Source: Sulfitobacter guttiformis
GTDB taxonomy: Bacteria > Pseudomonadota > Alphaproteobacteria > Rhodobacterales > Rhodobacteraceae
Reading direction: 5' to 3'
Length of the DNA: 64,000 bases
Assembly (NCBI RefSeq): GCF_003610455.1
Contig: NZ_RAQK01000001.1
Span: 2,170,001 to 2,234,000 of the forward strand
Positions 27,125 to 36,608 of this stretch are shown here, in pieces (the stretch's first letter is position 1; the number at the start of each line of letters is the position of its first letter). Below the pieces are notes generated by a model. It made no database searches and was not told where the DNA came from. It saw only the letters and a program-made list of their open reading frames with translations. A program made the translations under genes and the position numbers.

Positions 27125-30100
27125 TCAGGCACCCTTGTCGCTTTTACTTCTGGTCAAGCGTGCAATCATTACAAAAAAGAACGGCACGAACAGGACGCCC
27201 AACAAGGTTGCGGCGATAGTACCTGAAAGGACACCACTGCCAATTGTGGTGCGACCACCCGATCCCGCACCACTGCTGAGGACCAGCGGCAGAACACCCA
27301 AGGAGAACGCCATCGAGGTCATAATGATCGGGCGGAAGCGCTGCCTTGCGGCATCAAGCGCTGCGTTGACAATGCTTTCACCCTCCGTGCGGCGATCACG
27401 GGCAAATTCCACGATGAGAATTGCATTTTTACCCGTGAGACCAATCACCGTTAACAGGCCAACCTGAAAGAACACACCATTCTCGAAGCCGCCCAGATAG
27501 GCTCCGGTAAGGGCTCCAAGTATCCCGATTGGCATAGCCAGCATGACGGCAAACGGAATTGACCAACTTTCATAGAGCGCGGCCAGAGACAGGAAAATGG
27601 CAGCGAGCGATAGCGCATAAAGCAATGGGGCCTGATTGCCCGACTGCTCTTCTTCCAGCGACAGGCCGGTGGGGGCGATTGCAAACCCGGGCGGTAGCGC
27701 CTCGGCAAGTCGTTTTAGCTCCGCCAATCCCTCGCCGGTGCTGGTGCCGGCTGCGGGGGAGCCTTGCATTTGCATGGCAGGCACACCGTTATAGCGGTTC
27801 ACGCCTTGCGGTCCAAAGGTCCATTCTGCCGTAGTGAAATTCGAGAAAGGTACCAGCCCGCCGCTTGCATTACGCACGCGCCATTTTTGCAGGTCGGAGG
27901 GCAGGGCGCGCGCCTCGGCTTCGCCTTGCACGTACACCCGCTTGATCCGGCCTTCGTCGATAAAGTCGTTCACATAACGGCCCGCCCAGGCAATGGTAAG
28001 CAGGTTACCGACATCGGTTGCGGTCACCCCCATCGCGCCCGCACGCCGCCAGTCGATATCCAGATTGAACTGCGCCGCGTCTTCCAGCCCACTGGGACGA
28101 AGCGAGGCGATAAGCGGGCTTTGCGCCGCAGCCCCCAAAAGCTGGTTGCGCGCATCCAGCAGCTGCTCGTGTGTCTGGCCGCCTCGCGCCTGAAGGTAGA
28201 AATCAAAGCCCGAAACGTTGCCAAGCTCGATCACGGAAGGGGGGACGACGGGGAAAACCTGTGCATCCTTGATCTGGCTGAAGGCACCAAAGGCCCGACC
28301 GGCAAGCGCCTGCGCGCTCAGATCCGGCGTGGTGCGTTCCTTCCAGTCTTTGAGGCGCACGAACACGATGCCGAGGTTTTGACCCTGTCCGGCGAAACTG
28401 AACCCACCTACACCGAACACCGATTGCACAACATCGCCTTCCTGTTCGAGGTAGTAATCCTCGACCTGCTTGATGACATCCAAGGTGCGTTCGGCGGTGG
28501 CGCCAGTCGGTGCTTGTACCAAGGTAAAAAGGATGCCCTGATCTTCGTCAGGTAGGAACCCTTGGGGAGTGCGCAGGAACAGCGCGCCCATCGCTGCGAT
28601 GATCGCCAGATAAAAAAATCCGCTTACGAAAGGATGACGTACAATCCCACCGACGAGGCCGGTATACCCGTTGGTCAGTTTGGAAAATCCGCTGTTGAAC
28701 CATTTGAACGGCCCGCGCTTTGGCGCATGATCGCGGGACTTCAGCAGCGTCGCACAAAGTGCGGGCGTAAGGGTAAGGGCCACGACAACCGATAATGTCA
28801 TGGCTGAAATAATCGTTACCGCGAATTGTTTGTAAATCACACCCGTCGAGCCGGGAAAGAAGGCGACCGGCACAAAAACAGCTGACAGAACAACCGCGAT
28901 ACCCACAAGCGCGCCGGTAATCTGGTCCATAGATTTGCGCGTTGCCTCGACCGGCCCAAGGCCTTCCTGTTCCATGATCCGTTCGACATTTTCAACGACA
29001 ACAATGGCATCATCCACCAGCAATCCGATTGCCAGCACCATCGCAAGCATCGTCAGCGTATTGATCGAAAACCCCAACAGGGCCATCACGCCGAAGGTCC
29101 CCAGCAGTACCACCGGCACCGCCAATGTCGGGATCAGGGTCGCACGGAAGTTTTGCAGGAAAACATACATAACGATGAAAACGAGAATGATCGCTTCGAC
29201 AAGCGTTTTGATTACTTCCTCGATTGAGATGGTCACGAAGGGTGTTGTATCGAAAGGGACAACAAAGGTGACCCCCTCCGGGAAAAACTGCGAAAGTTCC
29301 TTCATCCGCGCTTCGACTGCATTTGCGGTGTCCAGCGCGTTGGCGCCCGGTGCGAGGCTGAGCGCCATACCTGCAGAAGGATTGCGGTTGTAGCGCGATT
29401 GGGTGGCATAGCTTTCGGCGCCGATTTCAACGCGCGCAACGTCATTGACGAGAACCAGACCACCGTCGGTTTCAGCGCGCAGTACGATCTGCCGGAAATC
29501 TTCGGGCGTACGCAACAAGGACTGTGCCGTGATTGTCGCCGACAGTTGTTGGTCGTCAACCGAAGGCCGCGAGCCGAATGCGCCTGCCGAAATTTGTGCG
29601 TTCTCTGCCGAGACAGCGGCGACCACGTCCGAAGGCGTCAATTCAAACGCGGCGAGCTTTGCAGGATCGAGCCAAATGCGCATGGCATATTGCGCGCCGA
29701 AAACTTGTACGTTGCCCACTCCTTCGACGCGGCTAAGCTCATTTACAAGGTTCGTGGCCATGTAGTCGCCCAAATCTGTCTCGTCGAGCCTGCCATCTTC
29801 CGAGATAAGTGCGATCACCATCAAAAAGCCCGACGACGACTTTCTAACTGTAACCCCTTGGCGTTGGACAGTCTCGGGCAGCAGGGCAGTCGCTTGTGCC
29901 AGCTTGTTTTGCACCTGTACCTGCGCAATGTCGGGGTCTGTGCCTGTCTCGAATGTCAGCGTGACACTTGCACTGCCTGACGAGGTGGAGCTGGAAGAAA
30001 TATAGCGCAGACCGTCTAGCCCGGTCATCTGCTGCTCGATCACCTGCGTAACAGTGTTGGCGACGGTGTCGGCGGAAGCACCCGGATAGACGGCATTTAC

Positions 30101-30232
30101 CGAAACCGTCGGCGGTGCGATCTGCGGATACTGCGCCACGGGAAGTGACAGAATGGACAGCACGCCGATCCCCATGATGAAGATCGAAATGACCCACGCA
30201 AAGATGGGTCGGTCAATAAAAAAGCGGGCCAT
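27125..30232 (-). CDS. RND multidrug efflux permease (AcrB/HAE1-like)
   Basis: The 1,035-residue pump is full length. The N-terminus MARFFIDRPIFAWVISIFIM is classic AcrB-like. The proton-relay Asp407-Asp408 occurs in GLLVDDAIVVVENV and the partner Lys at about 935 in GLTGKNAILIVEFA. Porter-domain sequence such as TVSVNAVYPGASA is present. It is the last gene of a marR-MFS-adaptor-permease run. The neighbouring MarR gene suggests inducible drug or aromatic-compound resistance. No outer-membrane channel is encoded nearby. Confidence 0.96.
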   Translation of the reverse strand: MARFFIDRPIFAWVISIFIMGIGVLSILSLPVAQYPQIAPPTVSVNAVYPGASADTVANTVTQVIEQQMTGLDGLRYISSSSTSSGSASVTLTFETGTDPDIAQVQVQNKLAQATALLPETVQRQGVTVRKSSSGFLMVIALISEDGRLDETDLGDYMATNLVNELSRVEGVGNVQVFGAQYAMRIWLDPAKLAAFELTPSDVVAAVSAENAQISAGAFGSRPSVDDQQLSATITAQSLLRTPEDFRQIVLRAETDGGLVLVNDVARVEIGAESYATQSRYNRNPSAGMALSLAPGANALDTANAVEARMKELSQFFPEGVTFVVPFDTTPFVTISIEEVIKTLVEAIILVFIVMYVFLQNFRATLIPTLAVPVVLLGTFGVMALLGFSINTLTMLAMVLAIGLLVDDAIVVVENVERIMEQEGLGPVEATRKSMDQITGALVGIAVVLSAVFVPVAFFPGSTGVIYKQFAVTIISAMTLSVVVALTLTPALCATLLKSRDHAPKRGPFKWFNSGFSKLTNGYTGLVGGIVRHPFVSGFFYLAIIAAMGALFLRTPQGFLPDEDQGILFTLVQAPTGATAERTLDVIKQVEDYYLEQEGDVVQSVFGVGGFSFAGQGQNLGIVFVRLKDWKERTTPDLSAQALAGRAFGAFSQIKDAQVFPVVPPSVIELGNVSGFDFYLQARGGQTHEQLLDARNQLLGAAAQSPLIASLRPSGLEDAAQFNLDIDWRRAGAMGVTATDVGNLLTIAWAGRYVNDFIDEGRIKRVYVQGEAEARALPSDLQKWRVRNASGGLVPFSNFTTAEWTFGPQGVNRYNGVPAMQMQGSPAAGTSTGEGLAELKRLAEALPPGFAIAPTGLSLEEEQSGNQAPLLYALSLAAIFLSLAALYESWSIPFAVMLAMPIGILGALTGAYLGGFENGVFFQVGLLTVIGLTGKNAILIVEFARDRRTEGESIVNAALDAARQRFRPIIMTSMAFSLGVLPLVLSSGAGSGGRTTIGSGVLSGTIAATLLGVLFVPFFFVMIARLTRSKSDKGA

Positions 30233-30250
30233 TGGTGTTCCGGTTCTGGA

Positions 30251-31459
30251 TTATTCGGTTTTTGTTTCAGACGGCTGTGCGGAGGTCTCCGCAGGCGCAG
30301 TCTGGTCGTCCGTGGATGCAGGTGCCTCCGCTTCGGGGGCCGCTTCGTCTTGTGGTGTGACGGTCGCGCCAGGGCTGGCTTTTTGCAGCCCGACTGTCAC
30401 GATACGATCACCCGCAACCAAACCCTCGCTCACTGCCCAGTCACTACCCATGTCCTGCAGGACAGTCAGTTCGCGGGATTCGACAACATCATTGGCACCT
30501 ACGACCATTGCAATAGGTTGGCCGCGGCGGTTCCGGCTCACGGCCTCTTGAGGGATTAGAAATACATTTTCGACTGTTCGCGTTGGCATCTCGACCTGAA
30601 CATACATGCCGGGCAACAGCAGCTTGTCTGGATTATCGAATGACATTCGCAGCACGACAACGCCGGTCTGCTCGTCCACATCCGGTTCCGCCGCGGTAAG
30701 TTGGCCCGTCTGATTGTAGAGGCTACCGTCGGCGAGTGTCAGTGTAACCTGCTGTGTGCTATCGCCCATTCGCTCACCCAGATTGCCGCGCCGCCAAGCG
30801 ATAATCTCTGCGGCTGATTGCGTAACATCGACATAGACGGTTTCGATATTCCGGATTACTGCCATCGGTGTTGCCTGACTGGCGGTGACCAATGCGCCCT
30901 TACTGGTAAGCGACCGACCGATTTCACCTGAAAGGCGCGCTGTGATCTTGGTGCGGTCCAGCTCGATCTGGGTTGCGTTGCGCTGTGCTTGCGCGGCCTG
31001 AAGTCCAGCCAATGCCGTGTCACGCGCAGCAATCGCAAGATCAAGCGCCGCCGTACTTGCGACGTTGCGCGAAGCAAGCTCCTGCTGACGGGTCTCGTCT
31101 TTTTGCGCGGCATTCAGTTGCGCCTGCGCTTGTGCGACTGATGCATCTGCTTGCGCCAGTGCCGCTTCATAACTTGCGGGATCAATCTGGTACAGCACGT
31201 CGCCTGCTGCCACGGTCCCACCTTCCTGAAACAGACGTTCAGTGACGATGCCTGCAACCTGAGGACGTACCTCAGCGGTAGCAGAGGCAACAACGCGACC
31301 GGGCAGAGTTGTTGTAAGTGTAACGTCCTGCGGCTGAAGCGTCATTACAGTGACGGCAGGCGGCGGGCGCCCTTGTTGTTGCGCGGCGGCAGGAAACGCA
31401 CTGCAAGTCAGAGCTAAGCAAACCAAAGCCGAATGCCGAAGAAGGGTGGTAATGTGCAT
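30251..31459 (-). CDS. RND periplasmic adaptor subunit (AcrA-like)
   Basis: The 402-residue membrane fusion protein has a cleavable N-terminal signal ending AFPAAA and an AcrA-like lipoyl half (EGGTVAAGDVLYQIDPASYEA). It also has an alpha hairpin rich in Ala/Gln (about residues 110-165), RSLTSKGALVTASQATPMAVI and VVVLRMSFDNPDKLLLPGMYVQVEM. The C-terminal tail of about 40 residues is Ala/Pro/Glu-rich. It sits 18 bases upstream of the pump gene and is co-transcribed with it. Confidence 0.94.
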   Translation of the reverse strand: MHITTLLRHSALVCLALTCSAFPAAAQQQGRPPPAVTVMTLQPQDVTLTTTLPGRVVASATAEVRPQVAGIVTERLFQEGGTVAAGDVLYQIDPASYEAALAQADASVAQAQAQLNAAQKDETRQQELASRNVASTAALDLAIAARDTALAGLQAAQAQRNATQIELDRTKITARLSGEIGRSLTSKGALVTASQATPMAVIRNIETVYVDVTQSAAEIIAWRRGNLGERMGDSTQQVTLTLADGSLYNQTGQLTAAEPDVDEQTGVVVLRMSFDNPDKLLLPGMYVQVEMPTRTVENVFLIPQEAVSRNRRGQPIAMVVGANDVVESRELTVLQDMGSDWAVSEGLVAGDRIVTVGLQKASPGATVTPQDEAAPEAEAPASTDDQTAPAETSAQPSETKTE

Positions 31460-31537
31460 GGTATACTGGTTCCATTAAGCAATGTGGATCACGCAAAGAC
31501 GCGTAAGACAGCGTGTTTCTGCCGGAAGAGAATTAAT

Positions 31538-32806
31538 TCAAAGGTCAGGCCCGGTCGTTGGCGGATTTTGCGGCAGTTTCTGGCACGCATCTGTCTGGAG
31601 GGCCGCTGCCGTTATTGCCACGGCTATAGCAGTCCGGCGATAGAGTATGAAGGAAATACATGCCCCTGCCCCCATGAGCGGGATCAGCAATGCCATCGCC
31701 AGTACTGCGTCCCCCATCAGTGCCCCCAGTGTTCCCACCAAAAGGCCTGATCCCATCTGAATGAAGCCCAGCATCGCTGCCGCTGCTCCCGCCTCGCGCC
31801 CGAAAGGGGCAAGTGCCGCTGTCGACATTGCCGGCATTACAAACGCGATACCGCACGAATATATGGCCACTGGAAGCATCACACTGAAAAATGTGGGCTG
31901 CGAAACCAGCAGAGTCAGAATGCCCAGACTGCCCAACAGAATAAGGGCAAGGCCGGCAGGTACAAGGCGCAGCGCATTGAACCGGTTCATCAGGCTACGC
32001 ACGACCAGCGATGCAGCAAGAAAGCTGCCCGACTGTGCCAGCATGGCAACGCCGAATTGCTGCGGACTGAGGCCGACGGTATCAATCAGAATGAAAGGCA
32101 GGAATGTCGCCTGCGCATAGATTGCACCCAAGGCACCACCAATGACGCCTGCGGCAGTCAAAAACTGGCGGTTTCCCAGAAGCATCCGGTAGCTGCGGCC
32201 CAAAGCACGAAGGTTGAGACGCGACACGTCGCGGACCACCGTTTCCTTGAGATAAAAATAGATGACTGCGATTGAACCCATGCCGATGAGGGCCATCAGA
32301 ATAAACAGCGATCGCCACCCAAAGAAAAGCAGCAGCAAACTGCCAAGTGTTGGCGCAAGTGCAGGTCCCAACGCAAGGATAATCCCGATCAGGTTCATGA
32401 TCCTTGAAGACCGTTCGTCTGTGAAAAGATCCCGCACGAGGGCGCGTGAAATCGCAACCCCCACAGAGGCGCCGATCCCCTGCACAAATCGCGCCAGTAT
32501 CAAGACCTCAACCGTTTGCGCGAAAATCGCCAGTATACTTGCGGCGCAATAAAGCGCCAGAAACGCGATGGTGACCGGCCTGCGGCCAAGCGCGTCGGAA
32601 AGCGGCCCTGCGATCAACTGCGCGAACGCAAAGCCGCCAAAATAAAGCGTCAGCGTGAGTTTGATCACTGATTCTGTTGAGCCGAATGCGCGTACCAGCT
32701 CTGTCATAGCGGGCGTGTACAATGCCATGGAAACGGGCCCAATCGCCACCAACATCGCGCCGATCATACTGACGCGCCGTTCGGTCATGAGGGGCGGCAT
32801 GGTCAT
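31538..32806 (-). CDS. MFS drug-resistance transporter, Bcr/CflA-like
   Basis: The 422-residue protein has 12 predicted membrane helices. Motif A is in the first cytoplasmic loop (AGPLSDALGRRPVTIAFLAL), and motif C-like ALGPALAPTLGSLLLLFFGWRSLF in TM5 marks a proton-coupled exporter of the Bcr/CflA group. The start overlaps the stop of the marR-like gene by 4 nt (ATGA), so it is the direct regulatory partner. Together with the RND genes downstream it forms an efflux operon with two pump types. Confidence 0.92.
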   Translation of the reverse strand: MTMPPLMTERRVSMIGAMLVAIGPVSMALYTPAMTELVRAFGSTESVIKLTLTLYFGGFAFAQLIAGPLSDALGRRPVTIAFLALYCAASILAIFAQTVEVLILARFVQGIGASVGVAISRALVRDLFTDERSSRIMNLIGIILALGPALAPTLGSLLLLFFGWRSLFILMALIGMGSIAVIYFYLKETVVRDVSRLNLRALGRSYRMLLGNRQFLTAAGVIGGALGAIYAQATFLPFILIDTVGLSPQQFGVAMLAQSGSFLAASLVVRSLMNRFNALRLVPAGLALILLGSLGILTLLVSQPTFFSVMLPVAIYSCGIAFVMPAMSTAALAPFGREAGAAAAMLGFIQMGSGLLVGTLGALMGDAVLAMALLIPLMGAGACISFILYRRTAIAVAITAAALQTDACQKLPQNPPTTGPDL

Positions 32807-33267
32807 TTGGCATCCCCTTGGTCACAGCTTTGGGTGTTTAGGTTGTCACACAGTTTGTGGCAAACCGATTTGAACACTTCGAAGGCTTCTGAATCGACCC
32901 CTTCAAATGCCACGCCCTTTGCTCGTTTACCGGCAAGCTGAATTTGCTCGATAACAGGTCCAGCGGCTTCGGTGAGCGTTACAATCTTGGCACGCCTGTC
33001 ATCCGGATCGGGGTTGCGCTCAATCAATCCGGAATTCTCCAGTTTGTCGAGAAACACTGTCACGCTCATCGCTGTTACGCCCAATCGTTCTGCCAGATGA
33101 TGCTGTCGTAATGCACCGCAAACCGACATATGCGCCAACACACGCGCCTCACCGGCCGTTACACCAATCATCGACAGCTCGATTTCGCGCTCGAAGGCCG
33201 CGCGCATTAACCGTGCTGTTGTGCTTATGAGAAAGCCGGGACTGTCGGTGTCGATCTTGGGGTCCAT
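32803..33267 (-). CDS. MarR family transcriptional regulator
   Basis: The 154-residue protein has a winged helix: LAERLGVTAMSVTVFLDKLENSGLIERNPDPDDRRAKIVTLT (about residues 58-99) with the DDRRAK wing motif. It probably represses the downstream MFS and RND genes and itself, releasing DNA on binding an aromatic or antibiotic ligand. The ATG at 33267 preceded by AAGG was chosen over a TTG four codons upstream. A palindromic candidate operator lies 15-30 bases upstream. Confidence 0.92.
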   Translation of the reverse strand: MDPKIDTDSPGFLISTTARLMRAAFEREIELSMIGVTAGEARVLAHMSVCGALRQHHLAERLGVTAMSVTVFLDKLENSGLIERNPDPDDRRAKIVTLTEAAGPVIEQIQLAGKRAKGVAFEGVDSEAFEVFKSVCHKLCDNLNTQSCDQGDAK

Positions 33268-33278
33268 GATTGCCTTCA

Positions 33279-33300
33279 ATATACTAAGTTTAGCTTATTA
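33279..33300. promoter_or_regulatory. Palindrome upstream of the marR-like gene, candidate operator
   Basis: CTAA-GT-TTAG (33284-33293) is a perfect palindrome. An overlapping TAAG-TTTAG-CTTA (33285-33297) is a second one. AT-rich nested palindromes a few bases before a marR gene are the usual autoregulatory operator layout. It lies directly before the translation start, so binding would block the operon. Inference from position and symmetry only. Confidence 0.45.
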
Positions 33301-33627
33301 TGTGTGGGATATATTGTCGGTTTGGCGAAAGTCAATGCAGCGATGCTTGAGAGGCCTTCGATTGATATCCGGTACCGATGCATGCAAGTTCCGCGTCTAA
33401 CATTTGACGGGTTCAGTGCCATATTTCTCAAGGCGTTGGCATGCATTCTACTGCATGCAGTAACGGCTTGTATTCAGACCACTGGATCGAAAGAAATCGT
33501 GCGGATAGTACCTGCAAGAGCTTGTCACCAATGGCGAAGCTGGCATCTTAGTGGTTAGGGATGACGGGCACATTCGCTTTGGCCACCCAACGCAAACAAT
33601 CATCCGAAGTTTCGCAAGGAGATAACA
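33301..33627. other. Divergent intergenic region with repeated TGCATGCA-like palindromes
   Basis: The region separates marR (leftward) from the 2-hydroxyacid dehydrogenase (rightward). It holds TGCATGCA at 33379-33386 and an inverted repeat GCATGCA-TTCTAC-TGCATGC at 33439-33458. No gene is seen. AAGGAGA precedes the dehydrogenase ATG. Confidence 0.4.
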
Positions 33628-34590
33628 ATGTCCAAACCCAAACTACTGATCGCACGCCGACTGAGACCCATCGTCGAGCAAAGGGCCGCACGTGACTATG
33701 ACGTTGTTCTCAATCCTGAAGACAGGGTGTTTTCCAGCGCCGAACTGATTGCTGCATGTAGTGAGGTTGATGCGGTTTTGCCCTGCCATTCAGAGCATTT
33801 CAGTGCCGACGTTCTGAATGCGATTGGTCCCCGCCTCAAGATCATCGCCAACCACTCGGTCGGGACAGATCATGTCGACCTTGTTGCTGCCAAGGCGGCA
33901 GGCGTGGTGGTGACCAATACGCCCGATGTCCTGTCCGATGCCACGGCTGAGATTGCAATTCTTTGCATGCTGGGCGCTGCGCGGCGCGGGGCCGAAGGCG
34001 ATGCGATGGTTCGGTCCGGCCAATGGACGTTCTGGTCCCCGGATTTCATGGTCGGGCGGCAGGTCACCGCCAAGCGGTTCGGCGTTCTGGGCATGGGACG
34101 GGTAGGGCAGGTTACGGCGCAGCGTGCGCGCGGTTTCGGCATGGAAATCCATTACCACAACCGCAGCCGCCTTCCTGCGAATCTTGAGAATGGAGCGATC
34201 TTCCACGACTCGCTTGAGAGCCTGCTTGCGTCATCGGACGTACTGAGCCTGCATTGTCCTGTCACGGCAGATAACAAAGGTATCATCAATGCACGCACGC
34301 TCGCGCTGTTGCCTGATCGGGCGATTGTCGTGAACACAGCACGTGGTGCGCTGATTGACGAGGATGCATTGGTTGAGGCGCTCACCTCAGGCAAGCTTTT
34401 TGCTGCTGGTCTTGATGTGTTCCAGACCGAACCAGTCGGTAATCCGGCGCTCGCGGCATTGCCGAACGTTTTTTTGCTGCCGCACATCGGCTCCGCAACA
34501 GAGGAGACGCGTGATGCGATGGGGATGCGCGCGCTGGACAATCTGGACGCATTCTTTGCTGGCAAAGCCCCGGTTGACCGAGTTGCGTGA
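33628..34590 (+). CDS. D-2-hydroxyacid dehydrogenase (glyoxylate/hydroxypyruvate reductase-like)
   Basis: The 320-residue enzyme has the NAD(P)-binding motif GVLGMGRVGQVTAQRARGFG and the catalytic triad of the family: Arg in VNTARGALIDEDALVEAL, Glu in DVFQTEP and His in LLPHIGSATEETRDAM. It interconverts 2-oxoacids and D-2-hydroxyacids. AAGGAGA lies just before the ATG. It precedes TRAP system 2 by about 170 bases and may act on the acid imported by that system, which is inference. Confidence 0.93.
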   Translation: MSKPKLLIARRLRPIVEQRAARDYDVVLNPEDRVFSSAELIAACSEVDAVLPCHSEHFSADVLNAIGPRLKIIANHSVGTDHVDLVAAKAAGVVVTNTPDVLSDATAEIAILCMLGAARRGAEGDAMVRSGQWTFWSPDFMVGRQVTAKRFGVLGMGRVGQVTAQRARGFGMEIHYHNRSRLPANLENGAIFHDSLESLLASSDVLSLHCPVTADNKGIINARTLALLPDRAIVVNTARGALIDEDALVEALTSGKLFAAGLDVFQTEPVGNPALAALPNVFLLPHIGSATEETRDAMGMRALDNLDAFFAGKAPVDRVA

Positions 34591-34763
34591 GACAGGCGCA
34601 CGTGTCTGATTTCGGCCTTTGGTAAGTTTTTCTAACCAAGCCTTGCTTTTTAGCTACCGCCATCTAAAATCGTTATTGGCTGGCGGCGAAGAAATGTTCA
34701 CAAAGAGCGTTAACAATAAAGCCTGCGTCACAGTCAGCGACTTCACCGTCTGGGAGGACACCA

Positions 34764-35903
34764 ATGACCGATACACCTAAAACAGCGTCGCTTTCGCGTC
34801 GCAAGTTCCTGCGCACGGGCGCGATCGGCGGAACCGCCGTTGCCGCGACCGCACTTTCCGCCCCTGCTGTTCTGGCTCAGGCGCCGATCGTGATGAAAAT
34901 GCAGACTTCCTGGCCCGCATCCGACATCTGGATGGATATGGCACGCGAATACACAGCCCGCGTCGAAGCGATGGCAGGTGGTCGCCTGACGATTGACCTT
35001 CTTCCTGCTGGTGCGGTTGTTGGCGCGTTTCAGGTGATGGATGCCGTACATGACGGCGTTATTGATGCGGCGCATACCGTGCCTGTGTACTGGTACGGCA
35101 AGTCGAAAGCGGCGTCTTTCTTTGGCACCGGGCCGGTTTTTGGCGGCTCTGCCTCGACCATGCTGGCGTGGTTCTATCAGGGCGGTGGCGCAGAGCTGTA
35201 CCGTGAATTGACGCAAGATGTGCTCGGGCTCAACGTTATTGGTCTGATGGGTATGCCGATGCCGGCGCAGCCGTTCGGCTGGTTCAAGTCGGAAGTCAAC
35301 ACCGTGGCCGATCTTCAGGGCTTCAAGTACCGCACAGTGGGTCTTGCGGCTGATCTGTTGCAGAGCATGGGTATGTCCGTGGCCCAGCTGCCCGGCGGCG
35401 AGATTGTTCCGGCGATGGAGCGCGGCGTGATTGACGCGTTCGAGTTCAACAACCCATCGTCCGACCGCCGCTTTGGTGCGCAGGATGTTGCCAAGAACTA
35501 CTATCTGTCGTCCTATCATCAGGCGTCTGAGTCTTTCGAGTTCCTGTTCAACCGAGACTTCATGGAAGACCTGCCAGAAGACCTTCAGGCCATTCTGCGT
35601 CACGGCGTCGAAGCGTCGGCCACTTCCAACCTTGCACTTGCAATGAAGGAATACTCCAAGGACCTGTCAGAGCTTCAGTCAGATGCCGGCGTGACTGTTC
35701 ACCGGACGTCCAAAGAGATCCTTGCCGGACAGCTGGAAGCATGGGACACACTGATTGCAGATCTGGAAACCGATCCGTTCAACAAGAAAGTAATGGATAG
35801 CCAGCGTGCATGGAGCGAGCAGGTTGCCTACTACGAACTGATGAACGCACCCGATCTCGGTCTGGCGTTCGAGCACTATTTCCCGGGCAAGCTTAAGCTC
35901 TAA
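34764..35903 (+). CDS. TRAP transporter substrate-binding protein (DctP family), system 2, Tat signal
   Basis: The 379-residue receptor starts with a twin-arginine signal (SRRKFLRTGAIGG, about residues 11-23) and a cleavage-like APAVLA-QAP, so it is exported folded. The mature part has the TRAP receptor pattern, with WPASDIWMDMAREY and GEIVPAMERGVIDAFEFNNPSSD. Such Tat-dependent receptors commonly bind 2-oxoacids or lactate with a metal ion; the ligand here is not proven. GGGAGGA precedes the ATG. A hairpin terminator follows the stop, before the permease genes. Confidence 0.92.
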   Translation: MTDTPKTASLSRRKFLRTGAIGGTAVAATALSAPAVLAQAPIVMKMQTSWPASDIWMDMAREYTARVEAMAGGRLTIDLLPAGAVVGAFQVMDAVHDGVIDAAHTVPVYWYGKSKAASFFGTGPVFGGSASTMLAWFYQGGGAELYRELTQDVLGLNVIGLMGMPMPAQPFGWFKSEVNTVADLQGFKYRTVGLAADLLQSMGMSVAQLPGGEIVPAMERGVIDAFEFNNPSSDRRFGAQDVAKNYYLSSYHQASESFEFLFNRDFMEDLPEDLQAILRHGVEASATSNLALAMKEYSKDLSELQSDAGVTVHRTSKEILAGQLEAWDTLIADLETDPFNKKVMDSQRAWSEQVAYYELMNAPDLGLAFEHYFPGKLKL

Positions 35904-35911
35904 AAAGCCGG

Positions 35912-35937
35912 AAGGCGCGGATCCTCCGCGCCTTTTT
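35912..35937 (+). terminator. Intrinsic terminator/attenuator after TRAP receptor 2
   Basis: GGCGCGGA (35914-35921) pairs with TCCGCGCC (35925-35932) around TCC, followed by five T. It stands 10 bases after the receptor stop and inside the operon, mirroring the attenuator of TRAP system 1. Confidence 0.78.
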
Positions 35938-35977
35938 CGCCTTCCCCGCCCGAGGCATCCCGCACGGAGTTTTCTGA

Positions 35978-36562
35978 ATGCAAAATTATATCCGGTTCGC
36001 CGATAGTCTTTCGGCCATGTTTGGCAAGGCTTTTGGCTGGCTGATCATCCTCATGACTTTCGGGATGAGTTATGAAGTCTTGGTCCGCTACATGTTCAAC
36101 AGCCCTACGCCATGGGCGTTGGACGTAAGTTTTATCATGTACGGTACAATGTTCATGATGGGCGGGGCCTACACGCTGTCGCGCGGCGGCCATGTTCGCG
36201 GCGATTTCCTGTATCGACTGTGGTCGGACCGGACGCAGGCAAAGGTCGATCTGACGCTCTACTTCCTTTTCTTTTTCCCAGGCATCCTCGCGCTCATCTT
36301 CGCTGGCTGGAAGTATGCGAGCCGGTCATGGGGCTATGCCGAAGTCTCGGTGAACAGCCCTGCAGGTATTCCGATTTACCAATTCAAAACAGTGATTGTC
36401 GCGGCGGGTATCTTGCTGCTTATCCAAGGTATCGCGCAGGTCTTTCGCTGCATTATCTGCATCCGGCAAGGTTATTGGCCCCCGATGGCATCGGATGTCG
36501 AGGAAACAGAGACGCTGCTGATGAAGCAAGCTGCCGAAGGGCAGTCCAAGGACCTGATCTGA
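35978..36562 (+). CDS. TRAP transporter small permease (DctQ family), system 2
   Basis: The 194-residue protein has four membrane helices with the DctQ layout: MTFGMSYEVLVRYMFNSPTPWALDVSFIMYG in TM2, then the middle loop RGGHVRGDFLYR, and TM3-TM4. It pairs with the large subunit encoded 46 bases downstream. An ACGGAG sequence lies before the ATG. Confidence 0.9.
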   Translation: MQNYIRFADSLSAMFGKAFGWLIILMTFGMSYEVLVRYMFNSPTPWALDVSFIMYGTMFMMGGAYTLSRGGHVRGDFLYRLWSDRTQAKVDLTLYFLFFFPGILALIFAGWKYASRSWGYAEVSVNSPAGIPIYQFKTVIVAAGILLLIQGIAQVFRCIICIRQGYWPPMASDVEETETLLMKQAAEGQSKDLI

Positions 36563-36608
36563 CCTCTAGGTTCAATTTTAACGCCCTTCTAAATGCGGAG
36601 TTCACAAC

